Source: Perca fluviatilis (lineage: Eukaryota; Chordata; Actinopteri; Perciformes; Percidae). Taken from it: a stretch of 64,000 nucleotides of DNA. Positions within the stretch are counted from its first letter, which is position 1; the number at the start of each line of letters is the position of its first letter. The notes below the pieces were generated by a model that saw only the letters and a program-made list of their open reading frames with translations, searched no databases and was not told where the DNA came from. Positions 12,426 through 25,600 of the stretch are shown here, piece by piece. Location: contig NC_053127.1 of the NCBI RefSeq assembly GCF_010015445.1, positions 5,758,004 through 5,822,003 of the forward strand, read 5' to 3'. The position numbers and the translations under genes were made by a program.

Positions 12426-13316
12426 ATCACCCAATTCTGTGTTACATCTTTTTGGCCAACTTCATAACTTACTACCACTAGTTTTACACTTCTTTATGGA
12501 ATTGATGGTGAATAAATCTGATTTACACGAAATTACACCTAATTATTGAGTAAAATAAGCAGCAATTACGAATTAACTTGACTAATAGAGAAACATATGT
12601 TTATGAAGGATCACAGATTGTCACCCGGGTAGACCACAAAAGTAGTGAACATCAATTAGCGTATGGAACCAGCCATGTTATTTTTAGGAAATTTGGTTGA
12701 AAAGAAAGCCATACTTCTGACGTAGAAACTTTGAAAACGGGTCAAATTTGACCCTAGGACAACAGGAGGGGTTGAACAAAGTTTTGTGTTGGAGTTTGTA
12801 ACATTCCGAAATTTTCATTTTCACCGCATATGCATATCGGTTCCAAATATCGGTTATCGGTTTCATTAATAATCGGTATAGGAGCAGCCACCGTACCTCC
12901 AAAAATGTGATTCATTGCACAGCAGCTCTACTTATGTAGCTCAGCGTAAATTCTGTCAGGGAGACTTCGTTCACGTTAACTGTCTTCTCTTAAACTGATC
13001 AGCTGGTGGGTGGGTGTTACGTTCGTGTAAACCAATCAGAATCGGGCACGTATTTTCAAGCCAATCACAGCATGACTACCATGTTTTAAATCTGTTCCCT
13101 CTCTTTCATCCGGTCTACGGGTTTTTAAGTCGCCACCACCAGTGTCTAGACTCCATTGGGGGATATGTTTGGTTTTCTCTAAACCTAATAACTGTATATA
13201 CCCTTCTACGATGGAGTCTAGAATCCAAAATGTATGTATTTTCTTACTTTGCACTTGTTATTTGCATCTTACAAATAAATGTTTGCATATCTGTAACAAA
13301 GTCTCTCCTGATTGAA

Positions 13317-13320
13317 ATAA

Positions 13321-13391
<71 letters not shown>
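13317..13391. repeat. (GATA)n microsatellite
   Basis: About eighteen perfect gata units. Nothing coding is attached. Confidence 0.95.
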
Positions 13392-13659
13392 TGAGTCAGG
13401 GATTGTACTGTGCAGCCTACAGTGTGTGGCTCATAAAGGTAGCCTCCAGCAAACAGAAGCCTGTATGACTCATTTCTCCGTGACAGGGCCGTGAATCTCC
13501 ACTAACTTTCCTTTCAAGGGCACACTTTATCTGCTGGATTTTTTTAATGTATTTTTTTTTAAATCACAGCTGATTACGGCCAATTAGCGAGGGGAAAATC
13601 TACCAGCGAGTTGCCCCAAAAATATGGAACCCGATGTGGGAACACATATATCCTATATC

Positions 13660-13960
13660 AGGGTTTTCCCTACCGTTAAAAAGGCTTAAGGCGCACCACC
13701 CAAGCCAAATGCATTGAACTAAAGGACTTTTCTCAGATCTAGTGATTGCAGTTGGTCCCCAGTGGACTTCTTTAGCAAGTTTCGTCATTTAACCATGTCA
13801 TTTATTTAGTATTATCTGCTCTAGCTTTGCAACGTTTTTAGACACAGATATGGGAATAGTTTTGGTCCAAAAATTTGAAATTGCATTTTCTAATGGAAAA
13901 ATTACACTTTTTCTTGAGGGTGGACCCCTTAACCCACTGCAAAATATGTGCACCCAAGGG
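13660..13960. repeat. Repeat shared with 53550-53830
   Basis: Both places share the order 'aggcttaaggcgcaccaccc'/'aggcttaggtgcagcaccca', 'ttggtccccagt', 'tgctctagcttt'/'tgctttagctttt', 'gacacagatatgg'/'gacccagatatgg' and 'ttgcatttt'. They are diverged copies of one non-coding repeat. Confidence 0.6.
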
Positions 13961-14929
13961 GCCTTTCACACCTGAAAGTCCCAGCCAAAGTCTGAACCAA
14001 GGTTCATGTTTTCGTTACAGTGGCCCAATCCCAAAGGGAGCCCTGAGGACTAAGGACTAAAGACACACAGACTTAATTGATCTCAGGTGCTGAGTGAGTT
14101 GAGTGTGTGAGGCCACATGGGGCTCAGATAGGTAGAAATGGGATCGGGACAGCACTTCACGAGATCACATGTTACCTTTGGCGACGTTTAATAACAAAAG
14201 ATGTTGCTGACACATGCCAGTTTGGGAATTTTCATTTTAAGTTTGTCGCTTTCCACGCGACCGAGGCCCAGGAGACGGCTGCCCGATTCCAAATTTTTTT
14301 CAAACTCTTATTTTACAAGCTGGAAAACAGGTCGGTCTGTTCCGTGGTCGTGTGTCGTGCTGTTGCTTGCCTTTGTAATTTCCGGACACGACGCTTTGAA
14401 CTGTGGGTAATTCCCTTTGGTGAAGTCTGCATCGATGCCGACTCACAGAAAGCGCTCAGTAATTCCAAACCCTAGGCGAGCCGGCCGGTGTTAGTTAGCT
14501 AACGTTAGCTTGCTAACTCCGCCTTAATGTTCACAGAAAACGAGCCGAATAAAGCCGCCGGTCGTGGCGATAGCAGTGTGCTTTGTGTGGATGAAGCATG
14601 AAGTTAATCTGACTCATTTAATGGCCGGCTCACTGTCTCGTAGCGTCACTACTACGCTGCTCGTTTGTCCGTCAGTTATTGTAAAAGCTCAGCTCCGCGA
14701 TTAAATATCAGCTAATAATCAACTGTAAAGTAGCTACACCTTTTAAAGGATCCCTCGGTAAATCAGCCTCTGCCGGGTAGAAAGTGAAAGTGTATATAAA
14801 AAAACAAATAAATAAATAAAAAAAAGTGAACACCAACATTCAGTGGCAAGATCCATTTGTTAGGTCTACAAAATTATTTTTGATGTAGTATAAGTTCAAG
14901 TCACCACTACCGCTGGTCAAAATATTGAG

Positions 14930-15046
14930 TTAGTATCTCAATATATTGACTCAGTATCTCAGAATATAAACTAAGAATCTCAAAGTAATGAGAAAAATTT
15001 AAAATTTTGACTATAGAGATATATCTTAATATATTGACTTAGTAAC
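14930..15046. repeat. AT-rich minisatellite, left part
   Basis: Tandem units of the type 'tattgacttagtatctcaat' and 'aatattgacttagtaact' run from about 14930. The array is interrupted by the hAT-type insertion at 15047-16449 and continues at 16450-16655. Confidence 0.75.
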
Positions 15047-16449
15047 TAGGGTTGGGTACCGAACCCGGTACTTTTACCGCTACCGACCGAATCACGTTGG
15101 TACTACCGAGTATTGGTTCACGTAAAGTCAAACGGTGCCTGATTTCGGTACCTGAGAGTAAACGCAAGCTTATCTGTCCTCTCTGCACGTTGACAGAGAG
15201 CGCAGGTCCAACACACGCGCGTGCAGAGGCGCGGACGGAGCAAACTATGTCGGCTCTGCAGTTTTGTTGAAGTCACGGCGATGCCGATAAAGTGGTTTCT
15301 AGTGTGGTTACAGTTTTTCACGCAGACACCTTTCACCGTGATAGGATATTAATGGCGAGGCGAAAGCGGTCGCAGTGCTGTTGACATCAGTGTTTTCCTC
15401 TATGTTGATAGCATAGTGGCGGTGCGCCACGGTAAAATTCCCAGCAGTTCCAGAAATAGGGCAGACGCACAACAGGGTTTCCGCTATGTACACCACGCAC
15501 CACCGTTCCTTCGGCCGTTTATGAAAAGTGATAAAGTCGTAGAGCCGTGTGCTCTACTGAACTCAAGCGATGTGTCATCCGCTCTCTCCCCCCCCCCTAG
15601 GGTGAGCAGAGCAACTGGAACAGGGACAGGACGTCATCACTCGCGAAGTCATGGCAACCAAATAAACAACAGGGCGAGTACTACTTCACTCGATAAGCGA
15701 TAAACTGCGACGAAAGCCGCGACATGAAATCCGCACTCACACGGCTCCCGTGAAATTTGACAGCTACAGTTTATTGGAAAATAGTGTTGGGCGCGCTGAC
15801 TTTGATGAATTTACTGTTTATCAGACCCCCGATGAGACAAGAAGCTAACGTTAGCTAACGCTGCGGTGACGGTCCCTCTGCCTCTGACTCCCGTTGCAGG
15901 AGAACACTGTATTCCTCCGACACGCTGTATTAATGTTATTGTTTTAAAACTGTTTTCCAGGTTAGTGGGGGTGCATACCGCTCAAAACCAACATGAAAAC
16001 CGTAGCTAGCTAGTAATGTTCACTCAGCGTTTAGTTTTGTTGTTAAACTGTGTGTAAAATGAGCGGTGACGTTAAATCACCCTTTGGTACTGTCTATTTG
16101 CTGGATGGTTTCAAGGTAATTACACTTCCTCTGAGCAGGCACAACGGTGGATTCTGTGCCCTGGGGACTGACTGACAGGCTGAGGTTGAAAGGCAAGGCA
16201 ACTTTACTTCTACAGCGCCTTTCAGCAACAAGGCAATTCAAAGTTCTTTACATGAAACATTAAAAGAGCGATTAAAAAACGGTGAATGTTGAAAATAAAA
16301 CAAATACAAGAATAAAAGTAGAATAATTAATCAATTTAATCGGTTGTAGGGACGGGTTTGGGAGGAGAGAGGGAGGGTTTTTATTTTTGTTTGGGTTTAA
16401 TCGGTATCGGTACTGGTATTGGTTCAGATGCGAAAGGTACCCAACCCTA
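15047..16449. mobile_element. Non-autonomous hAT-type element with 8-bp target duplication
   Basis: The ends are the inverted pair tagggttgggtacc (15047) and ggtacccaaccctaG (to 16449). The flanks are ttagtaac (15039-15046) and gtagtaac (16450-16457), matching at seven of eight positions, as expected for a hAT 8-bp duplication. The interior is not coding and includes a piece resembling 'caacaaggcaattcaaagtt' retroposon sequence near 16190-16300. It inserted into the AT-rich minisatellite. Confidence 0.8.
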
Positions 16450-16655
16450 GTAGTAACTTAGAATATTGACTAGGAATCTCAATAACTTAGTATCTCAATA
16501 TTGACTTAGTAAGTCAGAATATTGACTAGGAATCTGAAAGTAATGACAAACTTTAAAATATTGACTTAATAACTCAATATTGACTTAGTAAGTCAGAATA
16601 TTGACTAGGAATCTGAAAGTAATGACAAACTTTAAAATATTGACTTAGAATCTCA
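16450..16655. repeat. AT-rich minisatellite, right part
   Basis: Continuation of the array at 14930-15046, with units such as 'aatattgacttagtaagtca' and 'gaatattgactaggaatctg'. It includes a direct repeat of about 70 bp around 16505-16640. The region 17090-17560 has nothing I can identify. Confidence 0.75.
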
Positions 16656-17564
16656 AATTCTGCACACCGGCATGCAAAGTATAACTTTGTATTATGGAGT
16701 CTGGAGATCCTTCTTTCTTGTTGAGTTTGGATGCTTTCAACGGTTTGTTTGAATTCTGCATTAGCAAAACGCACAACAAAATGATAAAATGATAAATCTT
16801 TACCCGGACAAGTGACTTTTGTGCCTTAAAAAGGAGATTCCCCGGCCATATAACACGAAGATAGCCTGCCAGAGCTTCCTGCATTTGGTCCGAAAGTCCG
16901 AACCATCCAAAAAAGGCTTTCAAACTAGAAACGAACCGGACCGTGGTTCAGCTTGATCCTAAACCGAGACTACCTCTATTGTTCAGACCAGATTTCGGCT
17001 GTTTGGTCCGGGGGAGGTTTCACACCTATAACTTTGGTTCAGATCAAAATGAAAAGTCCAAATGAAGTAGGTGTGAAAGCCGCCCTAAGTCTTCCACAAA
17101 CCTACAGGGAAATCTGTATACATGCAGACATATTTCAGACAACCTGAGGCCCAACTGGGCTTACAAATCTGCTGATGCCAGCCCTGCCTGCTTAACTTAA
17201 ACCGGATGAGGAAACCAAATGCTTTGGGACGTTAGCGTAAATACATTTGCTCAAGTCTGCCAGGCTTTTGTCATGACACGCACGCATGTATAATGCAACA
17301 TGCATAATGCAATAATGGTTCAGGTGGCAACGGTACTGGATATTGGAAGTGATTAAAGGATCAGACTCTAAAACCCTCTTGCATTTATCGTCTGGCTTTG
17401 GTGCCGTTTTGGGCGTGGGGGGGGGAGAGCCGATTTCATACACCGATGTTGTTTTGCTTAGGTCAGGATTGTTCCTGCATATCTATCTATGCCGCTATAT
17501 ATCGGAGGCGGGCCTTTTGTTCAATTAGCAAGCTGTGAAAACTAAAGCCCAACTGTTGTCACAG

Positions 17565-17602
17565 ATTTAGGGCCGCAACTAATGCTTATTTTCATTGTCT
17601 TA
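17565..17602. repeat. 5' piece of a repeat split by the giant insertion
   Basis: The segment 'agggccgcaactaatgctta' 'ttttcattgtc' is the start of a common fish repeat of the 'gggctgcaactaacgatta' type. It stops abruptly and the rest of the same family resumes at about 52575. This suggests that everything in between was inserted into one older repeat. The claim rests on my memory of the family consensus. Confidence 0.5.
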
Positions 17603-17673
17603 GTTTAGTTTATTTTGAACATGTTAAAAATACAAAAATAAATAAGAACATGTACAACGAAAACACGAAACTA

Positions 17674-18297
17674 ACACCCGCCGAATGTTATCATTGGATT
17701 GATTGGGCGTTATCAGTGGTTATCAGCCTCATAGAAATGGGTCAGTAGGGGCCTGCTGCGCCTACTGGTAGGCTCAGAAGGCTGTTATCATCCATTCGCA
17801 TGGTTAATCACGGATAAATACACAGAAGACTCCAGATCCAATCCCAGAACAATCCAGGTCGCCGCTAACCGGAAGTCTGCTGGATAACGGCATATGTATA
17901 CACAGGTAAGACCATTAAAATGAGAGCCTTTAAACTGTGAATATTTAGTCAATAAGCGTCAATAAGCGAAAACAATACAGAAAAAATGTTTTATGATGGC
18001 GTGATATTAGTGTTGACATGAGATAATGTTGCGTTGCCGTTAGCTAACGTTATTGTATTATTAGCCTACATGCGTTACGTTAGCATAAAAAGCGTTACTA
18101 ATTAGCATGTTTTGTTTTAGCAAATGTCCCCATTAGCTTGACAGTAAGTAGTTTTCCACACTGTTCACAGTGTAAATAGTAGTTTTCCACACTGTTCACA
18201 GTGTAAATAGTAGTTTTCCACACTGTTCAGTGTTAATAGTAAGGCCTATTGCATGTAGCTGCTCATTAACGTAATCATACGCCTATTGAGTGAAATA
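17674..18297 (+). repeat. Left terminal inverted repeat of the KDZ element
   Basis: The reverse complement of 50377-51345 matches this segment from 'acacccgc' through 'gttatcagtggttatcagcc', 'aatccaggtcgccgctaacc', 'attagcatgttttgttttag' and 'gcctattgagtgaaata'. Internal triplicated 'tagttttccacactgttcac' units lie at about 18150-18240. Identity is high for the first 270 bases, then broken by insertions in the other copy. Confidence 0.9.
17820..17906 (+). promoter_or_regulatory. Putative TIR promoter and 5' exon end, left
   Basis: An ETS-type motif CCGGAAGT lies at 17869-17876. About 30 bases on comes 'cacag|gtaag', a consensus splice donor with its GT at 17906-17907. The first acceptor downstream in the plus-strand gene is at 18682, directly before its ATG. 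I infer that a 5'-UTR exon starts in the TIR near the ETS site. The same arrangement occurs in mirror image at the right end. Confidence 0.55.
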
Positions 18298-18682
18298 TTC
18301 AAACCCAAAACGTATTTTTATGGTTGCACCAAGGATTGCACCTGTAGCATTGTGGATACATCAAATGGACTCCAGGTGTCCAGAGTTTCATTGTATATGC
18401 ATATCCATGAATTTAAGCCTGCCATGTTTGTTATAAGATGACTGTCAGTCTATTAGTAATAGATAGACTGTGGTGTCTATGTTGCTTATTTGTAAGTGAG
18501 CATTGAGGGAGGCTACCCTAAAAATTCATTGTTGTCCTGAACATTGAACTTCAAAAAATAATACCCAAAAGCATAGGTCTGTCTGTCTCTATGTATGTTT
18601 GTATGTCTGTCTGTCTGTCTGTGTAACGTTAATACAAATCTGTCATGTGCAAGTTTCTCTCTGTTTGTGTTTCGGGTTGAAG

Positions 18683-19577
18683 ATGGCCCAGAGAGGTAAG
18701 CCTTACAATTGCTAATCTAGGAGCATTAAGCGAAAGGTATGTATGAGAAAGATAGTATGATATTAAAATACATAATTAACAATGACACTTGTTTTTATTA
18801 CTGATTTATTGCTGACCAACTTTTTCTTTATTATTAAACAAGAGAGAACACAAATTAATGAAGAACAAAGGGAAACTTTGAAAACATTTTTTGAGGATGG
18901 AATGACACGGGTTGGTTCCCCCCTCATATCAAGAGCTGCATCAGATACTGGTTTGGAAACCAGTGTCATAGAAGTAAGGTTTACTTTAATTCCACGCTTA
19001 CAATCAACATATCAAATAAATACATAATTCTTCTGTACTACTGGTAAAAATCTAAAGTTTTTGTTAACATCCCTTCTCTTCTCTGCTTATCTTCATAGTT
19101 GTCAGATTTCTCTACCAACCCTTATAGCTGGCTCAGGTTTGCCTTGGACCAGCTCTTAGTTATGCTGTTATAGTTTTAGACTGCCGGGGCACTTCCTTCT
19201 TTTGACACACTGAGCTCCTCTCTCCTCTCTCTATCCATCTGTGTGCATCCATGTCCTAGAAATGCTTGTTACTAACCTAGCTCTGGGGAGCTTATTCCCT
19301 GGAGTCCTTATGTTTTCTTACCCAGCAGTTTTCCTTGGATTAGGATGGCAACTAAATCATGGTTGCAGCTGCTGCTGGGGTCCTGCTCAACGCCCTGCTA
19401 TGCCCTGCAGTGCCCTGTTACGTCTCGCTGCGCCCCCTGCAACGTCCTGCTAACGCAGCTACACCCTGCAGTGCCCTGCTCGTCCTGCGGCGCCCTGCAG
19501 TGCCCTGCTACGTCCCTGCTATGCCCTGCTACGTCCTGCTACACCTTGCAGTGCCTTTCAGTGCACTGCTACGCCTT

Positions 19578-19616
<39 letters not shown>

Positions 19617-22600
19617 CTCTTGGGGGTAATTATTGTAATTGTATATAACATCATTCTGCTTTACTGCTGGTAAAAATCTAAAGTTTTTGTAACATCCCTT
19701 CTCTTCTCTGCTTATCTTCATAGTTGTCAGATTTCTCTACCAACCCTTATAGCTGGCTCAGGTTTGCCTTGGACCAGCTCTTAGTTATGCTGTTATAGTT
19801 TTAGACTGCCGGGGCACTTCCTTCCTTTGACACACTGAGCTCCTCTCTCTTTCCATCTGTGTGCATCCATGTCCTAGAAATGCTTGTTACTAACCTAGCT
19901 CTGGGGAGCTTATTCCCTGGAGTCCTTATGTTTTCTCACCCAGCAGTTTTCCTTGGATTAGGATGGCAACTAAATCATGGTTGCAGCTGCTGCTGGGGTC
20001 CTGCTCAACGCCCTGCTATGCCCTGCAGTGCCCTGTTACGTCCTGCTATACCCTGCTACGTCCTGTTACACGCAGCTACAGCCTGCAGTGCCCTGCTACA
20101 CACTGCTATGCCCTGAAGTGCCCTACTACACACTGCTATGCCCTGAAGTGCCCTGCTACGTCCTGCTATGCCCTGGAAGTGCCCTGTTACATCCTGCTAC
20201 GCCCTGCAGTGCCCTGCTACGTCCTGCTATGCCATGCTACGTCCTGCTACACCTTGCAGTGCCTTTCAGTGCCCTGCTACGCTATAAATGGACGGACACA
20301 CACACACACACACACACACACAACCGTAACTTTGCTGGGTAATTATTGTAATTGTTGGGTATTTGGAAATTATAGTGTGGTCTAGACCTACTCTATCTGT
20401 AAAGTGTTATGAGACAACTGTTATGATTTGATACTATAAATATAATTTAATTGGATTCAGTTTAATTAACGTATATTTTTCTTTTTTGTTTTGTTTTCTC
20501 TCTTTCAGAACTGGATTGGTAACTACAAGAGGTCCTTTAAAGCTTGTTCTAAGCCAGGGCCCCAAAACAAAACTTTACACAAGAGAGCTGTCACCGTACA
20601 ATCTTTTTGTCGGGACATTCTCAAAAACAAAGGTGATGAACAATATTTAATTGATGCTTTTAATTGTTATACTAAATGGACTGTTGTTGTACATAGCCGC
20701 CCTGTTTACATCAGGGGTTCACAAGGGTCATTAAACAGATTTTCAAGAAAGAAGTTTTGCCAAGTATTTCACAGACTCAGTGTAAGACTGCTGTGTCTAT
20801 TGAAAAGAATCATCAGGTGATCTACTGCAAACGTTATATTTTTTTGCAGCGTTGTTACAGGGTTTTATAAGCCAAGTGAACCAGTGTGTTGGACAGATTG
20901 ACAGATTTTCTCTGTATGAATTTACTATATAAAGAGATGCTGACTCTATGGTGTTAAGTTTTCTGTTCATCTATTTTGGTTCTCAGGCACAATGAATGAC
21001 ATTAAGGGTAGGTGGTCCACATTGAGGGAAGATGTGAAGAAGCAGTATGTTCAAGGGAGGCGCAGCACTGAAGGCACATGGGCAGTCACAGGACCTTAGC
21101 CCTGAGATGAGAGATCTTAAAATAAAAGGGCATCTGAAGAACCTGAAGTTAGAGGTTTGGAAAGAAGCTTTCTTTGCTAGGCATTAGTGGTATCATTATA
21201 GTATTAGATGTAAGGGATGATTGATGGCAATTGTGATGTGAGCAGTACATTGTGACAGACAATTGAAGTGTTTATCTGTAGATTATTTTAGAATTTCAAA
21301 TGAATTCATCCCAAATAAACATTCCATCTGATTTTTTAAACATCCAGGGTATACTAAATCAGGTCCTCCGATGATTCACGTACTCAAACCATATCCCCCA
21401 AATGTATGTTATAAGCAATTATTAAACATGAAATGGCAAGCATAAAATAAATAAAATAAAAGAATAAACACTGTAAGACCACAATTAATCTGTAAAACAA
21501 AGTAGTTGGTTCAAGTGTTTACAAGGCTATCGGCATCAAATATTCTCACATTAAAAAGATTGTCGAAGGCTTATACCACCCCTCTCAAACAAAATTTTTA
21601 CTGGTTGGGGGCTAGTCTATTCAGATCAAGGTGGTCAATTGAAACATTAGTAGTCACATGCGGCTATGAGTCCATTAGAATTAAAATTAACCTTTTGCTC
21701 CATTTTGTTTATAATCAATTATTTACTATTTTTGTGGTTTGCTTGTTTCTCTAAATATTATAAAGGGTGTCCAAGCTGGAGCTGCGGGTGGTGGAGACTG
21801 CCATTTTATCTTTGACACTCAAAAGGCCAGCTTAGAGGTCTTTGAAACGAGTAGCAAGAAAGCCACTGTGTTCCTTGACTCAACGGACACAGTGAACAAT
21901 TTTGCACTGCATTTCAAAGGTAATATTTGTTGTATGAAAGTCCACAGAAATGGACTCCAGCCCCATAATAGTGCAAATATACATAAAACAGTTTTATGGA
22001 ATTAATTGTTGTCTGTTTTCACATCTGCAGCCAGCTCCTCAGCCAGCTCCTCAGCCACCCCACCTACTAAAGAGCCCATCAGTGTGCTTTTGAAAAAGTA
22101 CAAGATCTTTTCAACCAAAGATATAGTAAGCATACGGTTCAAACACTTTTTTATTATCAAATTAATAAATTATGTATCTAATGTACCCATCAACCATAAG
22201 ATTATGACACTTTAGCAAAACTAGCTTTCAACAGGAGGGAAGTCAGAATTATCCAACTGTGTAACATGTGCATGCATATGTGTGCCCATGTCTTTCAGAG
22301 GAGGCCGGAGGTACTGGAAGGCTCCCCTACCTATCCATTTTAAATAACGATGATGTAACAATCAAAGTTGCTGGGCTGCCCATTGGACTTGACCTCAAAG
22401 CCCTCCTTCTACGGAAGAAACCAATTAGAGGCCATTTTGGCAGCTGCTGACCAAATTTCATTTGAAATAAGTAAGTGATATTAACAGTGGCTGTTGTCTT
22501 TCTTCACTTGTGTTCCTGCAGACCATTTGGCTCTATGCAAAGTTGGGAAAATAAGTTAACTAAAGAATAACACAGGCCTTCATGTGAGTCTTTGTATAGT

Positions 22601-25600
22601 GCTGGGCCATTGCAGACATCCAGAACAGCTTTATTGCATTTGCGTCTTTGACAGTTTGTAATGATTGTTACAATATTCCTCAGTTGGAGTTTTCATCATT
22701 ATGGGGGGTTCAAGTCCCAGTACGGACCAAAGTACAGATTGTGGATTGGTAGATCTAGAGATGCCAGTTCCTGGGCACTGCCAGCAAGGCACCGTGCCCC
22801 AACCCACTCACTCTGACTCTCCATTTGTGCATGAATAGGTCCTGAGCATGTCTGTGTGTGTTTCAGGCCTGTGTGTAGTGATTTCTAACAAACAGAGTGT
22901 ACATTGTAATTTCCCCACTGGGATCAATAAACAGTATAAATTAATTAAAATGATAGTATAACACGTTTTCTAAAAAGGTACCTCTCCAGAATATCCTGTA
23001 AGTGTTTAGTTGAATGTGACTGGGATGGCCCTTGGCAATGGTTTACATATTTTTCTCATTTTGCTCATTAAACTATTAACTATAAACTATTAAACTAATC
23101 TTCATTGATAGTGCTATGTGATTATTTGTTCTCCAGTAATGCGGGAAGACCAATTATTTGTTATGCTCATATTACACATGTTTTCCTTTTTCCTAAACAT
23201 ATCAATTAGATACAACACAATGCAACCCCACTGACATGGCAGCAGAGGAATGTCCGAGCACATGGACGCAGAAGGTACGCTGAGTTGTTTTATTACCTCC
23301 TGGGCACTGCCAAAGGTGATCTTTAGCAAGGCAACCAACCCTCCCAACTGCTGGAGATCAATACAAAATATGAATTAAAAAATGTAATTAAATTTAAATG
23401 AATATTTAACATTAAACTTAAGAAGCACATGTCACTACATATGTAACTTTTGTAATTCAACCTCATTACACAGCATATTTGACCACTGTCCACATGTCTG
23501 ATGCAAATTATATGATGAAATTTTCACCTTTGTGTCATGGTTGAATGTCCTTAAATCAACAGACACAGCAGTTTGCATCCAAAAGAAGTCAGTGGAACAG
23601 ATCTTTGAGGCTATGTGTGGAAATGGTATTTCTTGCAATCTTAATACATTTTGAAAAACAATTGCACAAATCATTTACTTGTTTGAAAATTACAATATAT
23701 AGATACAATATTTATCCAAGTGACATTAAACAGCTTCTATAAGCTTGGTATCCTGATCATTTCACACTTTAAATTGGCTGTTGAGATTTAGATTTAGATG
23801 TTTACTATAACCATTGACAGTATACATTTTAATTAAGAATCAAAATTTGCATCTAGAAAGATGTTATTGTGTTTTCTTTTATGTTCTTTAGGTGCACAGC
23901 AGATGGAAGGAGAGTCCTCAGAAGCCACTAATGTAGCCATTGTGATGACTGAAGATGAAGGTATCTGTCCAAACTGTGGTTATATATATTTAACCAGGAA
24001 GTCCAATTGATACTAATAATGCCTTTTTCAAGCAGCAAAGATAAAACAAGTAATTTCAAAAGGTTACAATACTGCAATATGTAATCACAATTATGTTATT
24101 ACAGGTGAAATACTGGTTGAACCTAAAATGCATTTGAAAAAAAGAAGTTGAAACAACTGAAAATAAAATATAAGAACAAAGGTTCTGACATGAAAATTGG
24201 GGATATTTCCATGTATATTCAAAAGGCCAGGGCGGGCCCCGTTTGGTAGCACATTTACGGTTATGAAGAAAAAGGTTGGTGCGGCAAGAAAAGTGGGGGG
24301 GACGCGCGGGGTGAAGTGTATTTCGTCGCGCAACATTCCTCCCAATAGTCGGATTATAAAGGAATTTCCATCAGGCAAAATGTTCCCCAGTTTTCCGCAA
24401 CCTTTTGACCACACGTGTGATCATGCGTAATGCTCCCAAAGGTTTTGTAGACAGTGTTTTAGTGAACTCCGATGGTATGCCCGTTTCCGAACCTAACCCA
24501 GTTATGGTTTTCCTGAACCCAACAATCCCGTTCTTGCTAAACCGACCCAGAGCGGTCGCAGAGCCGGCGAGGGGCTGCCAGCAAAGGTGGGGGGCAGAGG
24601 ATCCTCCCACACAGCTGCTCCCCTGCCTCTCCCGGAAATGTGCTGTGTGTGTGTGTGGTGTCTGTGTGTGTGTGTCTCTGTGTGTGTCTACCATGTATGG
24701 CCAATGCGTCTTAATGTGGGCGTGTCTGATTGTAGGTGTCTGTGTGTGGGAATGTTGTCTTTCTGCACCTGCTATTCCAACAAAGTTACCAAATTGTTAC
24801 ATTTCAAGCACTTTCACCTGTTTTGCACCAATAATGATCCAAAATCTTGTTTCCTATTTTTTACCTTTTTAATAGTTGAATTTCCTTTCATACAAAAACG
24901 AAAATTATCATATGATCATAAATGTGATCTCACAGGGGTAAATGGCAAATATAAACCATAAATGATGTATATATCATTGGTAATTGAGCTAAATCTGTTA
25001 AGTATTAAGTTTGTGTAACAAAAATATGGACACCACACAGGGTTAAAGCTTCCAAACAGGATTTAGTTTGGATGTTCTACCTCTGTTAGAAGCATCGATC
25101 TCACAATCACTGAATCGGGATTTTTTCCATTTTTCCGTTTTCGTGATTGGTGATCAAAGGGCTCCTTTCAAGGCTGGAATATTCATTGATTGATTATCAT
25201 GGACCTTATTAGGACAATTTTTGCAAACAAAATCTTTCAGAATAGAATCTATGCACAGTCTTATAAATGAGGCCCCAGGCCTGTTATCTATGAGAGAAAA
25301 AAACGACAGTTTTGTGTTTTCTGACCATGGTAACTATTGATAAACTGAGGTGCAGGTCACCTGATAAAATGTGTCACTAAATAATTACTTAAATTATCTC
25401 CCTGATTTAACATTTTCAGAAATTATTTTTCATTTCCCCACCCCCTCAGCCCCCTCTGATTGTCAAACCAGCTCAATTTAAATGTCAACTGGGCTCCACA
25501 GTCTTTTCTGACTTATTTTATTGTTATTTAACTTTGCTTGGTGTTTAACCCGTTAAAAAATCTAGGGAGATTTTCATTTGGCAAAAATTTTATAAATGAA

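Larger units (their letters stand above)
13962..17085. mobile_element. DNA transposon derivative with nested insertions
   Basis: The left edge, 'ggggcctttcacacctgaaa', and the right edge, 'aggtgtgaaagccgccct', are inverted repeats. Near both ends occurs 'tctgaaccaagg'-like or 'tttggttcagatc'-like sequence, so the inverted similarity extends inward. The interior carries an AT-rich minisatellite and a nested hAT-type element (15047-16449). The ORF of 122 codons at 14107-14475 shows no transposase motif, so this copy looks non-autonomous or decayed. Confidence 0.55.

Noticed and set aside
14107..14475. 122-codon open frame inside the decayed DNA transposon
   Set aside because: No transposase motif, and an overlapping frame of similar quality exists.
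19345..20385. Cys/Tyr/Pro-rich open frames of 85-140 codons
   Set aside because: They follow the decamer arrays and CA runs in an intron of the accessory gene.
24405..24872. 155-codon open frame through a TG-rich stretch
   Set aside because: It lies within a MITE and an intron, with low-complexity content and no domain.
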